This document shows positions 39,438 through 51,100 of a stretch of DNA of 64,000 nucleotides, piece by piece. Made by a program: the position numbers and the translations under genes. Within the stretch, counting starts at the first letter, position 1. Every line of letters begins with the position of its first letter. The stretch comes from Streblospio benedicti (Eukaryota; Annelida; Polychaeta; Spionida; Spionidae). Below the pieces are notes generated by a model. That model ran no database searches. It was not told the DNA's origin and was given only the letters and a program-made list of their open reading frames with translations. The stretch covers positions 19,615,219 to 19,679,218 of the forward strand of contig CM032661.1 in the NCBI GenBank assembly GCA_019095985.1, read 5' to 3'.

Positions 39438-41551
39438 GTCTGGCTATGAGATGCTGGTGCGCATGCGCAATGGCCGTGCCCCTTTTATCGCAAACACTTT
39501 CATAACATGCATTCATAACAACCAGCTATGAGTCTACCAAATTAATAAGATTGATAGATATATTATTAAACTATTATTTTATGTTCCCTGCATGCAATTT
39601 TTTTATGAGATGTATTTCCTACATGTTAGGTGGTATTGAATACGCACAAGTCGTAGCTACGACTTGTCAATTCGAAAGTATAAACTCAGGAGCGGTTCCG
39701 AATGCAGCATAAGAAATATACAGTTATGCAAATATCAATTGTTTTTTAGTTATTATTTTTAAAAAGAAATTTTAAAAAAGTGGTTGAAAAATTTTATGCA
39801 ATAAAACAATATATGCAATAGTCTGTACATGTATTTGACAATCTTGACAAAACCCTTTCCATGCTTATACAAGCAAACCTAGATGATGGGGGTAGTCTTA
39901 TAGTCATTATGATAGTGCATTCACACAGAAAACATGTTCCCTTAGCTGTGCTCTATCCAGGCATTAACCTAAACTCATGAATGCCTTCCAATATATGCTT
40001 CCAAATGGCTGAAAATAAAGGGATAATACAACAGCTCCTCAAAACGGCCGTATTTCTGGATCCTCATTTACGGATGTGAAAGTGAGACTGTCTCTTACCC
40101 CCCCATTACATATGTGCCGCACGGCACGCCACACAGCTGGAAATAATGAAAATAAGTAAAATAAATTTAAACAAGTGAGGGGAGGGGGGCTTTTAAAAAG
40201 TCATGTCATGGGCGATGTCTCTTCTGGATTTTACCCACCCCTGCCCCCCCCTGGATTTGGCCATCCCACAGCACGAAAATGATCGAAATTGCACCGTCAG
40301 CGGCACGAAAAAATGGCCTGGTGACGTCGACTGTGTCCTGCGGCATGAAATATTCACGGTATACACCGCCAACGGTACAAGCATGTCTGCAGTGTCATGT
40401 ATTACCATTTTTCATGACGTCAGCGGCTTCAACCACACCCCTGGCGGCATGACATGCCGCCCGCGTCATATGAGCACGCCGCAGGTGGCGTCCAATTTAA
40501 CATGGGGAAACATAGCGTTGTACCGCCGACAGTTCACAACGGTGCCGGTGCTGCGTGAAATGGTAGAAAACGAAGCCGTTTACGGCACCTTTTTACCCCA
40601 ACTGTGTTGAGCACGGCACAAAATCACCCAAATTTCCTGCCAATTTTGCCCACAGCACCACCACGGCACCATGACCCTGCCAGGACTGCTTGTTCTGTGC
40701 TCCATTGGTTATGTCATGACACGCCCATATCATGAAGCTATATACATCTCTATAAACAAGTATCATTGTTTTAACTTCTATTATAATAGACAGTCTTGAA
40801 GCAACATAAATTCCTGTGTGTAATATCTTCCAAATTTCAAATGCACCACATTTAACCACAATATACCATAAAGATCAAACAAGATCTATGGATGTGTAAA
40901 AGCTTCACATTCTACAGATTTGTTGCCAATATTTCACTCATACACAATCCCAAACAAGTGTAGCAATAAACTCACATATTTTAAACCATTTGTAGACATC
41001 ATGCACTTGAGTATATATTAGTAGACGATGAACTACCATTGTGGGTGTAGTTTCTGCTCACGTGTAGAATATATGAACACTGATATGATTTATTTACCAT
41101 GATCTGCACCAAATAATAACTTCAATACAATATGATGAGAATAAACATGAATCATAAGTTATTCCTGCACACATATAATAAAGATACATATAGGATCTAG
41201 CCTAAAACTCAAAATCTTATACACCATGTTAACATAAAAGTGGACAAGGGGTCCCCCCCCCCCCGTCTCATTACCGCATCAATAATATTCAAGCCGATCT
41301 TGCTGTGAAGCACTCATGCTCGTTGAAAACTTCACGTATAACTATCTACATGTTATGTGTAGGGGGTATATCGGTAAATATTGTCTACACGAATTGCGTT
41401 GTAAAATTGTTTGTGCTGTCGTACTTTCCTTGGGGTGTGGTTATGTGTGCGGAGCGTACATCACTTTGTTGTTTTAGGCACGTACATGTCACCTATAGTT
41501 TGGCCAGATACTGAACATGCTATTTTATTTTATTTTTATTTTTTTACGAGC
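39438..41551. other. non-coding stretch including a CpG-rich patch
   Basis: Mostly featureless. 40200-40690 is clearly richer in G+C and CpG than its surroundings, contains TGACGTCA (about 40417) and repeated GGCACG/GTGCCG words, and is open for 135 codons on the plus strand without any domain. It is probably a repeat or island of unknown type. A C-run of 14 lies near 41250. Confidence 0.4.
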
Positions 41552-41625
41552 ATGGCATCCACCGTTGTCATGGGTGTAGGTCTGGCTGTAATACAGAACA
41601 GATATCAGTGTGGAAGATGCGTACG
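41552..41625 (+). CDS. possible first coding exon of a TIM14 (DNAJC19)-like gene
   Basis: Starts MASTVVMGVGLAVIQNRY and ends at a consensus donor (ACG|GTAAGA) in phase 2. Vertebrate TIM14/DNAJC19 begins MASTVVAVGLTIAAAGFAGR; the shared start is the membrane anchor of this J-domain subunit of the mitochondrial presequence import motor. The resemblance fades after about residue 12, and an earlier weak donor (GCT|GTAATA) would cut exactly there. I found no J-domain exon (HPDKGG) downstream before NPEPL1, which lies on the other strand. It may be the head of a gene whose other exons I missed, an orphan exon, or chance. Confidence 0.35.
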
Positions 41626-42254
41626 GTAAGATAGTGTATGTCGCAAAATGAAACTATTTGAGTACTAACTACTCCTAATGGCTATGTCCTTGCTAGGTTT
41701 CACCCGCAGGCTATATTCAATGGAATAGAATGTTTATGTAATGTATTAAAAGACGTATTGGTATGGTTATTTGAGTACTAGTGCGCAGTGTTACTTTTAC
41801 TACAGTTAGATATATTTGGTCATTCACGCCAGCTAATTGTTTAAAGTTAAATGCAATCGCTTCTATATGCATAGCCTTATTCGTATATATTAACGAAAGA
41901 ATATAGTTTACAACTTATCATAATTGAATATTTACCGTTATAGTCTCTTGCTTCATGTTACGAGGCTGTAGCCCTATTATCGCTCACGCAATATACACAG
42001 TGGTTTACTATAGACAATGGTGTTATTACTTTTTGTCATCTTTGTATAGATTAAGAGAAAATATATATTCATTTAATCATAATTTAAGTGTTTAATACAT
42101 GCATAAAATAAAGGATTCATAGATAATATTTCTACCTGAAAGTGTCGCCGGAAATCGTTAACGAACTGTTGGTCAGCAATGAATTACTTATGATTACGAT
42201 TAGTCTGAACTTTTGAATCGGGATAAATTATTCCACATGTGACGCTGCTTACTA
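41626..42254. other. non-coding stretch
   Basis: No supported exon; would be intron if the TIM14-like exon is real. Confidence 0.4.
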
Positions 42255-42725
42255 AGGTCTCAGACCACTAAACAAATGCTCAATTGTAAGATCTATTAAC
42301 AATGTAATAACCAGCCCTCTCTACCCTGCTTAGCTTTGAGTGTTGGCCAATAATCTTATTTTTCTTTAACAGAGTATTTCATTTCCAGTTGCTGAGGAGA
42401 AAATTCATATGGGCATAACCACCTTCCCAGAGCTCTGGCAGCCATAGAAGAGACCTACCCCTTGAAATCCTCTGTAGTCTAGCACCATTCTATTTGATAC
42501 ATGGCCGTCTTATAACTGACCATGTGCACTAACTATTCAAAAATATTTAAATAAAATAACTGGTTTGACACCTATTGGGTATAAGCTTAATTTTTTTACC
42601 ATATCTATAATCAGTAAATAATCGGAACCACGCCTACTTTTTAGTTATATCAACTTTGAACAGCACCCAAGTGTTCGGACCGAATTTTTTTGCTCATTTT
42701 GTATTGATTTGGTGGTCTGAGACCT
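42255..42725. mobile_element. 471-bp MITE-like element
   Basis: AGGTCTCAGACCAC at the left is exactly inverted at the right (GTGGTCTGAGACCT), and the similarity runs a few bases further (TAAACAAAT versus ATTTG). No coding frame. The target duplication is not clear. Confidence 0.55.
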
Positions 42726-42780
42726 AACTACTCATCGTGTTGACAGTAATCACTGGATCTGGATATGTAATTCACAAGTA

Positions 42781-42806
42781 AGCCAGTCTCAGATGAGAGA
42801 CTGGCC
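42781..42806. repeat. short perfect hairpin
   Basis: GCCAGTCTC pairs with GAGACTGGC across a loop of about six bases. Function unknown. Confidence 0.4.
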
Positions 42807-42936
42807 TCCTCTTATGAGGTAACGCGTGAATGGGAAGCCACGTGGTGTTTGTAAATGTACCTCTCCAGAGACAGGCTAATACTTAGGTAGCCAACTGAGC
42901 CTCAGGAGTCGTATAGTCTCCATCATCCAGAATCTT

Positions 42937-43291
42937 GTGTGGTTGCCACATAACCAGCCTGTGTGTCCGAGGCTACATGAGTCAGGGGTGGGGGATCACA
43001 CTAGCTCTATAGTTTTAAAACTAGGTGAGTTCTTTTATGTGCGGAGATGTGGCTCTCCTCTACACAGGACACGCCTTTTAACTAGGCTTCCGAACCTCCG
43101 CTTGGCGTCGCCACCGTCTAGCAGTAACACTGTACGGTGTCGACGTGCTGTGTGGAAATCAGCAACTCAGTGGCAGACATACGACGTGTCGGTTTTGGCG
43201 ACACTGTGTCTGCCATGACCTGGCCGCGAACTTGCGATGCAGGCAATTCCTGATTTCAAGTCGTACGCGCTAATGACAGCTACTGAGGACC
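42937..43291 (-). mobile_element. tRNA-derived SINE, family 1, copy 1
   Basis: Same body as the copies at 53.9-54.3 and 59.4-59.8 kb (CTAGGTGAGTTCTTTT, CACGCCTTTTAACTAGGCTT, AACCTCCGCTTGGCGTCGCC and so on). The head at the high-coordinate end, read on the minus strand, starts GGTCCTCAGTAGCT, a damaged A box. The body has more differences than between the other two copies, so this one is older. Plus-strand frames through it are shadows. Confidence 0.75.
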
Positions 43292-43589
43292 ACAATACAT
43301 GTAATAATTTTTATACAGCTATGGGAGGTATTAGGGTTTATATTTTTTTATTTAGCTATTAGAAGGGGAAGCCAGATGATTTGAGGAGGGGGGGGGGGGT
43401 ATCTGACTGTTAGGGATATAAGCACGACTGTATACGTGTGGTCTCAGTGGTGTACTCATTCTAGTTCTAGTGGTTACTGGCAGGGAGTGATGCTCATAAG
43501 CGCCAGTATGCCCGTACTAATGGTAAAATTAGGGGTGCAGTTCGGACAGCCAGCTCTTGAAGTTGCTGATTGAGCCGGCCTCCGCTGTA

Positions 43590-43790
43590 TCTACAGCAGA
43601 CTGTGTGCCGCCAAACAGTTACGTTGTACGTCTACCATTACATTGCTGATTTCACACAGCCGTGTAGATCATACAAGACGGTGGCAACACCAAGCATGAT
43701 GGTCAGAACCCTCGTTAAAAGGCGTGCCCCATGTGATGGCGTCACCCCTCAGCACGAAAAAGAACTCACCTAGATCAAAACTACAAAATG
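43590..43790 (+). mobile_element. tRNA-derived SINE, family 1, diverged inverted copy
   Basis: Reads the family-1 body in the opposite orientation: GTTACGTTGTACGTCTACCA, then TTGCTGATTT, CTCGTTAAAAGGCGTGCCCC and AGAACTCACCTAG. The head is not recognisable. Together with copy 1 it forms an inverted SINE pair about 300 bases apart. Confidence 0.6.
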
Positions 43791-43811
43791 TATATCTATA
43801 GTGATTCCCCC

Positions 43812-43970
43812 AACCCTGGAGCTCAGTTGGTTAGCTAACATGCATTTGGAGGTCCATGTACCAACACTGCGTGGCCTTACTCTGTTATTATCATCCAAAA
43901 TTGTTGGCTGCAGAGTATTCTTACAAACAACCAAATAACCAAACAACCAAAGTTACCAAACAGACTGCCA
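43812..43970 (+). mobile_element. tRNA-derived SINE, family 3
   Basis: Begins GGAGCTCAGTTGGTTAGCTA, a good A box, with GTCCATGTACCAACACTG about 40 bases later as a worn B box. It ends in a simple tail of CAAACAACCAAATAACCAAA type. It is short (about 150 bases). Confidence 0.55.
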
Positions 43971-44953
43971 TTTTTTGGGGGGGGTGGGGGCAGGGGGATT
44001 TTTAGGTGGAATTAACGTTTACTCTTCGGTACTGTATACATTTTATGAGAGAAATAATGCACTTGATTAAACCCCTTTCTCTTTCAATTGATTGATGGTT
44101 GTACGTCTTTTTAACCAGACGTCAGTAGATTAAGGGGGCTATATCTTTTCATAAGAATTTGAGACGGGGAGAGTTGTCTCATATAAAAATGTGACACCAA
44201 AATACATACATGTACATATAGAAGAAAAACACTTATGAGCACTAACTATTACTAATTATCTTTATCAAAATATCTTTTCACAATTAAGAAAATAGATTTG
44301 TACTTATTCAATCAATCAAATCCTATTTAATAACTGCTTCCCTAACTAGGGGCCAGCCACTTAATTAGCATGTAAAATAAAAAATCAACATGATCATCAG
44401 TAAGAACAATGTACCATGAATAATAACATACATTGTACATATAAAATACATCATTAAATGATGAAAACGATATACAGTGTACCTCTTTGACAAATAAGAG
44501 AAATACATATATAAATCATGTTATATATGATATAGTATTACTTACCTAATGTTACATATAAATATAGATTTCCTACTAAATGTGCACTATATGCACATGA
44601 ATAGTTGAATACAATTGCATTTATGAGAAAAAAACATATCAATTATTAAATGACTAGAGCAATAGTATAAATTGACAATATTCTTACAACTTATCTTATT
44701 TCATATATCACATAACAAAAATTACTATAAACCATAAATTTTCATTCAAATGCCACAGCAATTGTTTAATTCAGATTGAAGTAAAATGAAAAGCAAAGCA
44801 ATTCCAAATGTTTTTCCAAAATGGTCAGGTTAAAACATAAAATACTTAGTCATACTTATCATTAGTACATATGCCTTAATTACAAAGATGAATCAATATT
44901 TGCATCTGGCCTCTTAAATAATATTTATGGTAAGCTATTACAAGAAATGACTA
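43971..44953. other. NPEPL1 3' flank and probable 3' UTR
   Basis: G-runs at 43973-43999 could form quadruplex structures on the plus strand; another G-run lies near 43390. A stub AATCAATCAAATCCTATT near 44308 resembles the 3' tail of the zinc-finger LINE family. No canonical AATAAA was found close to the NPEPL1 stop; ATTAAA occurs near 44765 on the minus strand. Confidence 0.4.
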
Positions 44954-45118
44954 TCATGAAAGTTTAATTCTTTTAGGAGTATTTGCAAAAACGTAATTTT
45001 CTTTAATTCTACAATAATTATTCAATTCCGGGCAAATGCATTTGAGAAGGGTACAGTTTGTTCCCTGTCCAAAAAGTCCCAAAAGCAATGCAACACCGTA
45101 GCCTGTGGATCGTTCACC
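44954..45118 (-). CDS. NPEPL1: NPEPL1 exon 13 with stop
   Basis: Residues 493-546, [18 protein letters not shown] to PKRIKLS, then TGA. The Lys/Arg-rich end parallels SKRRRLV in the human protein. Acceptor ATTTGCAG. Confidence 0.9.
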   Translation of the reverse strand, partial: GERSTGYGVALLLGLFGQGTNCTLLKCICPELNNYCRIKENYVFANTPKRIKLS

Positions 45119-48100
45119 CTGCAAATACAAAATATATCCTTTCCACATGTTAACAAAATAATTACTTAATATGGGATGGCTGCAAACAAGTGCCATTTAT
45201 ATCTTATAAAGACACTTTTAATTTTAATATTTGCACCAAAACAACATATGGGTGCAATCAAATCTTAAATATTCATAAATATGGTGAGTGAAAATTTAGC
45301 CCTAGCAGTAAATGGAATACAGCAAATATCTTACTGTGTAGACTGTGTACGCCATATCAATATGAAGCCAAATGCCAGGCCAGTCAAAGCCTATTTGTGC
45401 CCCAACAAATAATCCAGCACATGATACTTCAGCATTACTTCGATCCTATAGATTAAAAAAACACTTGAACAGTATTCAAAAAATGTACAACACTGAAAAA
45501 GAAGACAAGTACAAATTCAATGCCATACACTGGAAGATTCCAGTAATAACAAATGATTAATATATTAAAAGAAACATTTCAAATTATACTAAGTAAATAC
45601 ATGTATATGCTTACTGAGCTTGAGTTTTTCATGTCTGCTAGCACACTGGCAAACTCATTAAAATGTAGCTCTGGACAGTATATGAGAGGGTGCACAAGGT
45701 CACCTGATAGTCGACCTGCTTTGACACACATACCTTCCCACACTTCATCATTACATAAAAGTGCTCCATGGTAACGTCCTATATAGATGGAAATTAAAGA
45801 AAATAACATCCTGTTCTTTATAATAGATTATATGCAAGTAAATAATAATTAACAGCATTATACACAGTTGTTTTATTCGCCAGTAGGTGGTACTCCTGAT
45901 GCTCCTCATGGTCTTTTTCCACCTTTCTCAAATTTTAATTTTGTTAACTTATTATTTACTTTATATTTATTTAATGTAGACTTTAATATAGAATTTTTAG
46001 AATTTATTTTCAAATATTTTCACCATTTAATTCCTGATGAGGCCATGTAGAATAAATGGTGAAAATATTTGAAAATAAATTATAATTTTTTAAAATTAAA
46101 GTCTACATTATATATAAAGTAAACTAGATCAGCAAACGTTCAAGGAACGTATGAATTTCCGACAGGGGTGTGAATGACTTGGCATGAACAGCGTGAGCAT
46201 AACACGTCTAATAAATGTCAACCAATCTAAAATGATTCCCATGATACATTTTTTTCCAATTAAAAAAAATATATATATCTTTTTAATTTTATCAAAGTGT
46301 AGCTATTGGTGGTTCACATATATTTTGGCATACAGAGTTTACTCATTTCTAAATCCTACCACAGTAATAATGTATAGTTATCCAGAATCTATGTTTTTCA
46401 ACCTGTATATAGGTGTGCAACATGAATCTTCGACCATAATGATACCTTTGTTATTTTTATGTTTATTTTTACTAAGGCAATTTTCCTTATAAAGAATACT
46501 GCATACCGTGTTGCCGTGACGTACATAGAAGACATGCAAGCGGGTCTCGTGTACTGAATGTTGGATATGTAAAGCAAAAACGCAATATACTATACCAAAA
46601 TATATGTGAGCAACCAGTAGCTCTAGATGTCAGAAAAAATTCGTCACATTTTCAAAAAAAATTGGTGGGAAATCCCAAAAAACCACTTGCGAGAGGAGGG
46701 GGGTGTCCCCCCACTCGCACTCACCCCCGCGGCACCTAACGGCACTGCATACTTGGCTTCGCCAAGTACATTGACACATCATCCTATACCATTTCACGTT
46801 TGGCTGTCCCAAGCTTCGTCGTACAAGTCATTCGTTTGGGGTATAACGGCGGTACCATCATGTTTAAAACTAGATAACTATATCCGCATAAGGAATCATC
46901 ATGAACAATTTATTTTAGTGTTACGTTTTTATTTTAAGAGAATATAAAGAAGTTTCATTTTGAGAGCATATTAATCGCACTCACAGCGACCATTTTTATG
47001 TGCATAGGAGTAAATGAACAAGAGGACCATAAGGGTCCTAATATCGCTCACCTGCATGTGTAAATTTGGCTTTAAAATTAAGTGAGAGCTGCCCTGGTGA
47101 ATGATGAAACAGGTTCAGGAAGCACAATTAGTGTTAAAAAATATAAGAAAACCACCTCTCTATAGTTGATAGCAGTATCATAGGCAGGAGGACGTTATGA
47201 CCAATTTTTAAAATTATTTTTCAATGTTATTATGGGGAGGGTACCCCCCGAACCCCCCGTTTTTTTATTTTATAAGGCCGAGGGCCCCAGACGCTCCCCG
47301 GACACTCTCAACTAAACCCAACTCCTGGGGGGCAAAGCCACCCACACACCCCAAAATATAAGAAGACCACCTCTCTATAGTTGATAGCAGTATTATAGGC
47401 AGGAGGACGTTTTGACAATTTTTTTTAATTATTACTCAATGTTATTATGGGGAGGGTACCCCCCGAAACCCACCGTTTCTTATTTTATAAGGCCGAGGGC
47501 CTACCCCCCCAGACGCTCCCCGGGCACTCTCAACTAAACCCAACTCCTGTGGGGCAAAGCCACCCCCACACCCAACCGGGTGTTACAAGTTTTATGTTGG
47601 GTCGCCCAGGTTAGGAGGAGTAATCTTTATTGTTGATGCAATTTTACACCAAATCATGAATGAAAGTTTTACTACGCTGCTCTGATTGGCTATGCGACGT
47701 ATTTGACAGCTCAGGGGCGGGCAGATCACCTCGAAATTGTTATGCAAGAAATCCGTTTCGGCCACTTAGAGTGGAGGACTGGTGGGTGTGACATAATTTA
47801 ACCAATAGACGGCTTCATTAGCACTCTCGATCATGCGACTTTGACCGTTTACAGAATACTTTAAAGCCGAGGGCGGTGCTTAACAAAAAATCATGAAAAA
47901 AGACTAGGGTTTGAGATTGGTCTCAAGGTCGGGCTGACCCAATAAGAATTGGACATTAAGAGGTGTGTCAGAAGAGAGCACCCTCACACAATGCATACCC
48001 AGTCAAAAACAATCATTTCCCCCAGGGAACCTGTGGGAAATAATAATAAGTAAACAAAATTAAGATTTGAGAAAGCAATGGCAATTCTCTATAATCAATA

Positions 48101-51100
48101 GCAATGCATTACGAGGGAGTTTCTAAACCCCAAACACTTTATTTCTGTTCAATAATCTATTAAACCATAAATATATGTCCTCGCCGTGAAGCGAGCTATG
48201 TCGGACAGACTAGCCGACATCTCCACACCCGCTTCCGAGAGCACTGCATGAATACAGGTCCGATGAAGAGCCATTTGGCACAGTGTAACACCACACTCAC
48301 AGAAGAGCATGTGGAGATCATGAAAAGCAGTTCACAGGGGGGAAGCACATCTACTGACTTTGGAGACACTGTACATTGAGGAAATAAAACCAATGATCAA
48401 CAGCAAGGAGGAATACAAGAGCAGGGCCCTGACCATCAAGATTTAGATGTTGTCAGCACCTGCTGATCTCTTAATCCTTAATCTTTGTGTACTGTTTTGT
48501 AATTCAAGTTGGTTCATTTTACATTATATTCTGATGATGACCACAAGGTTGCAAATATTTAATTAAAATATGAATAAAAAAGATGTTGTTTCTATCTTTT
48601 ATAACATAAATATATGTTAAAATATATTTAAATACCTGTTGCTATTCCTTGGGCTCCTGTCAAAGTAGCTATGTCAACAATCAGGTCTGCTTTGAGATCT
48701 TTTGCAGCATAGGCAACCTATAAAACAACTTTTCAATTAAAGTTATACATTCTACTAAATCATAATTTTCAATATATGCAAACATCTTCTGATAAAAATA
48801 TTTAACATGTTAGCATCTATTATAACTATTAATTAAGCTTTTGAAATCATAAAATCTTCTACCTCCAAAGTAATTTGTCCCTAGTATATTGATACAAATT
48901 AACTTCGAATTTGATCATTATTTTTGGCGCGTATATATGCAAAATATTACATGTATCAACATTATAGTACAGCAAATAATCTGGAAATTGTTCGTCTGCT
49001 GCTGCTGCTGCTCCTCCTCCTCCTCTTGCTGCTGCTCTTGCTCCTGCTGCTCCTGCTGCTGCTTCTGCTCCTGCAACTGGTACTACTACATCTGAAGGTT
49101 TATTTGTCAACTGCTATGGGTGTCCCGGTTATTGGGGTAGGCAGCAGGCATCTGTATCTCACATCACCTCTCCACACTACTCTATCTAGCGGGTCTGTAT
49201 CAAGAAGTTTACAGTGCTTCAAGTCTGATTTCACACATTCCATCCAACTCTTCCTTTGTCTGCCCTGTACTCGATGACTAGGGATCTCCCTGTCAATGAG
49301 AGAATTGATGCAAGAGGAGGCTTCTAAGACAAGAGTGCAGTTATTGGACACCTCCACAATCACTAACATTTTTTGGAGAGTAGCGGAAGAGCTATCATCA
49401 CCAAATTCAGCTTATCATAGATCTGTTGTTGCGACGTAGCCATTTAAGGTCTGCAGCAGATGGTTCCCAGGTTTCACTACTATGAAACAAGGCAGAACAG
49501 TCAGATGTTGAGAACATTCTCCCACGGTTTTAAAAGATACATGTTTGGATGTCAGAATAAGGAGCAGCTTCTTGAACTTTCCCCATGCAGTGGTGGTGAT
49601 GGGGAGCTTGCATTGTCCTCCTGAGCATAACATATCACCGAGATAGCAGAAGCTGGGCTCTACATCAAGCATGGACCCATCCACTTCTACCCGAGTAACT
49701 GGTCTACCATCAATGGGACGAGCTTCACCCTGACATCTTTGAAATGCGTAGTCTGTGTTGGAAACGAGTCTTCCCGTAACACCACTGCAGCGCTTGTGTA
49801 TCCAGAGATTGCACTGCGAGAAGGCGATGGCTTAAAACACCTACACCACTGCAGCACATGGCACATGAGTATGTACCAGAATCCTTGAGAATGTCAAGTC
49901 CAACCCCCCACACACACTGTGAAGACGGTGACAGTCATACCTTGACTGGAACAAATCTAACTGCATAACATCAATGTCGACCATAGGACGGATGAAAGAG
50001 TCCATCACCCTCTCAAGTAACTTTGTCACTTGGTCCGTGAGCTTGACTCCACAGTAGTTGCCACGATCAAGGGCTTCTCCCTTACCTTTGTAGAGATTCA
50101 GGATGAAGCTCTCCTCCCAATCCCTAGGAATTGTGCCATACTACAACTAATATGCTTTTCAGCACACAATACACAACATATTCAGATGTGCATAAATCAA
50201 ATCCTTCATTTTTGTCTCTATTGATTTGTGGCACAGAACAAATATGCAGGTAAATTCTGCTAAAAAAAGATACAATAGCATATTGGCCTTCAAACTACCA
50301 GTATCAGTAATAGCACTGGCCAATAGACAACTAAATTTGTTAGAACTTCACAATGGTAAAACCCTGAGTTAATAATAGAGTTTATTTTCAAATGTCAGTT
50401 TTATCTCAATTAGATCTATAAAAGCTTACACCATCTCCTAATATCAATCTGCCCTCAGCATCTGTATTGTTGACTTCCACTGTCTTTCCAGAGTACAATG
50501 TGATGATATCATCAGGCTTTAAGGACTTGGGACCAACTGCATTCTCAGCCAAGCAAAACACGGCATACAAATTATGTTTAAAACCCTGCAAATCAAATGC
50601 AGATTGATACACAAACCTTCTAATTAACAACATTGCAAAATCACAACAATTTCTAGGTCTGGTTACTGAGAAAAATTCAAGAAAATGAACTTGATCTTCC
50701 TTTGGGTAATATTCAATTTTTATACCAGATTTGATTTCATCATTTGACGTTTGTTGATTAAAAATATATTTCTTTAATGAAACTGCAACTAATTTTGAAG
50801 CAAATACCCCGGCCTTTGGTCTCTCATATCACCAATTCATCTTAAGATGACGACGGATCTCATAGTGAGTAGGCAGGATTGAAAAAGGTTTTTCGATAGA
50901 CCAAAAGATCTCCAGGTATTCCCTTCAAAATTACTGAAGACATGTTGCATTCCTGACAAGGCAGCCATACCACAAGCTAAAAATTGAGCATCAATACAAG
51001 CCTATCTAATACAAATTTGGCTATATATAAATAGATATATAACAAGAATGACTGACCTCCCATATTTACTACTTAGCCACCAAATCAATTTTGTTTTACT

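Larger units (their letters stand above)
48718..50429 (-). other. NPEPL1 intron 9
   Basis: Holds a CTG-rich microsatellite and a LINE fragment, listed separately. The flanks are AT-rich. Confidence 0.6.

Noticed and set aside
41305-41551. Extension of the TIM14-like frame upstream of MASTVV
   Set aside because: Upstream residues are low-complexity Phe/Tyr from a T-rich tract; the ATG at 41552 matches the family start.
42937-43218. 93-codon plus-strand frame
   Set aside because: It is the antisense shadow of a family-1 SINE; the copies at 54.0 and 59.6 kb give the same pseudo-protein.
48859-49277. Ala/Gly-rich and Leu-rich frames on both strands
   Set aside because: Produced by the CTG-type microsatellite, not by a gene.
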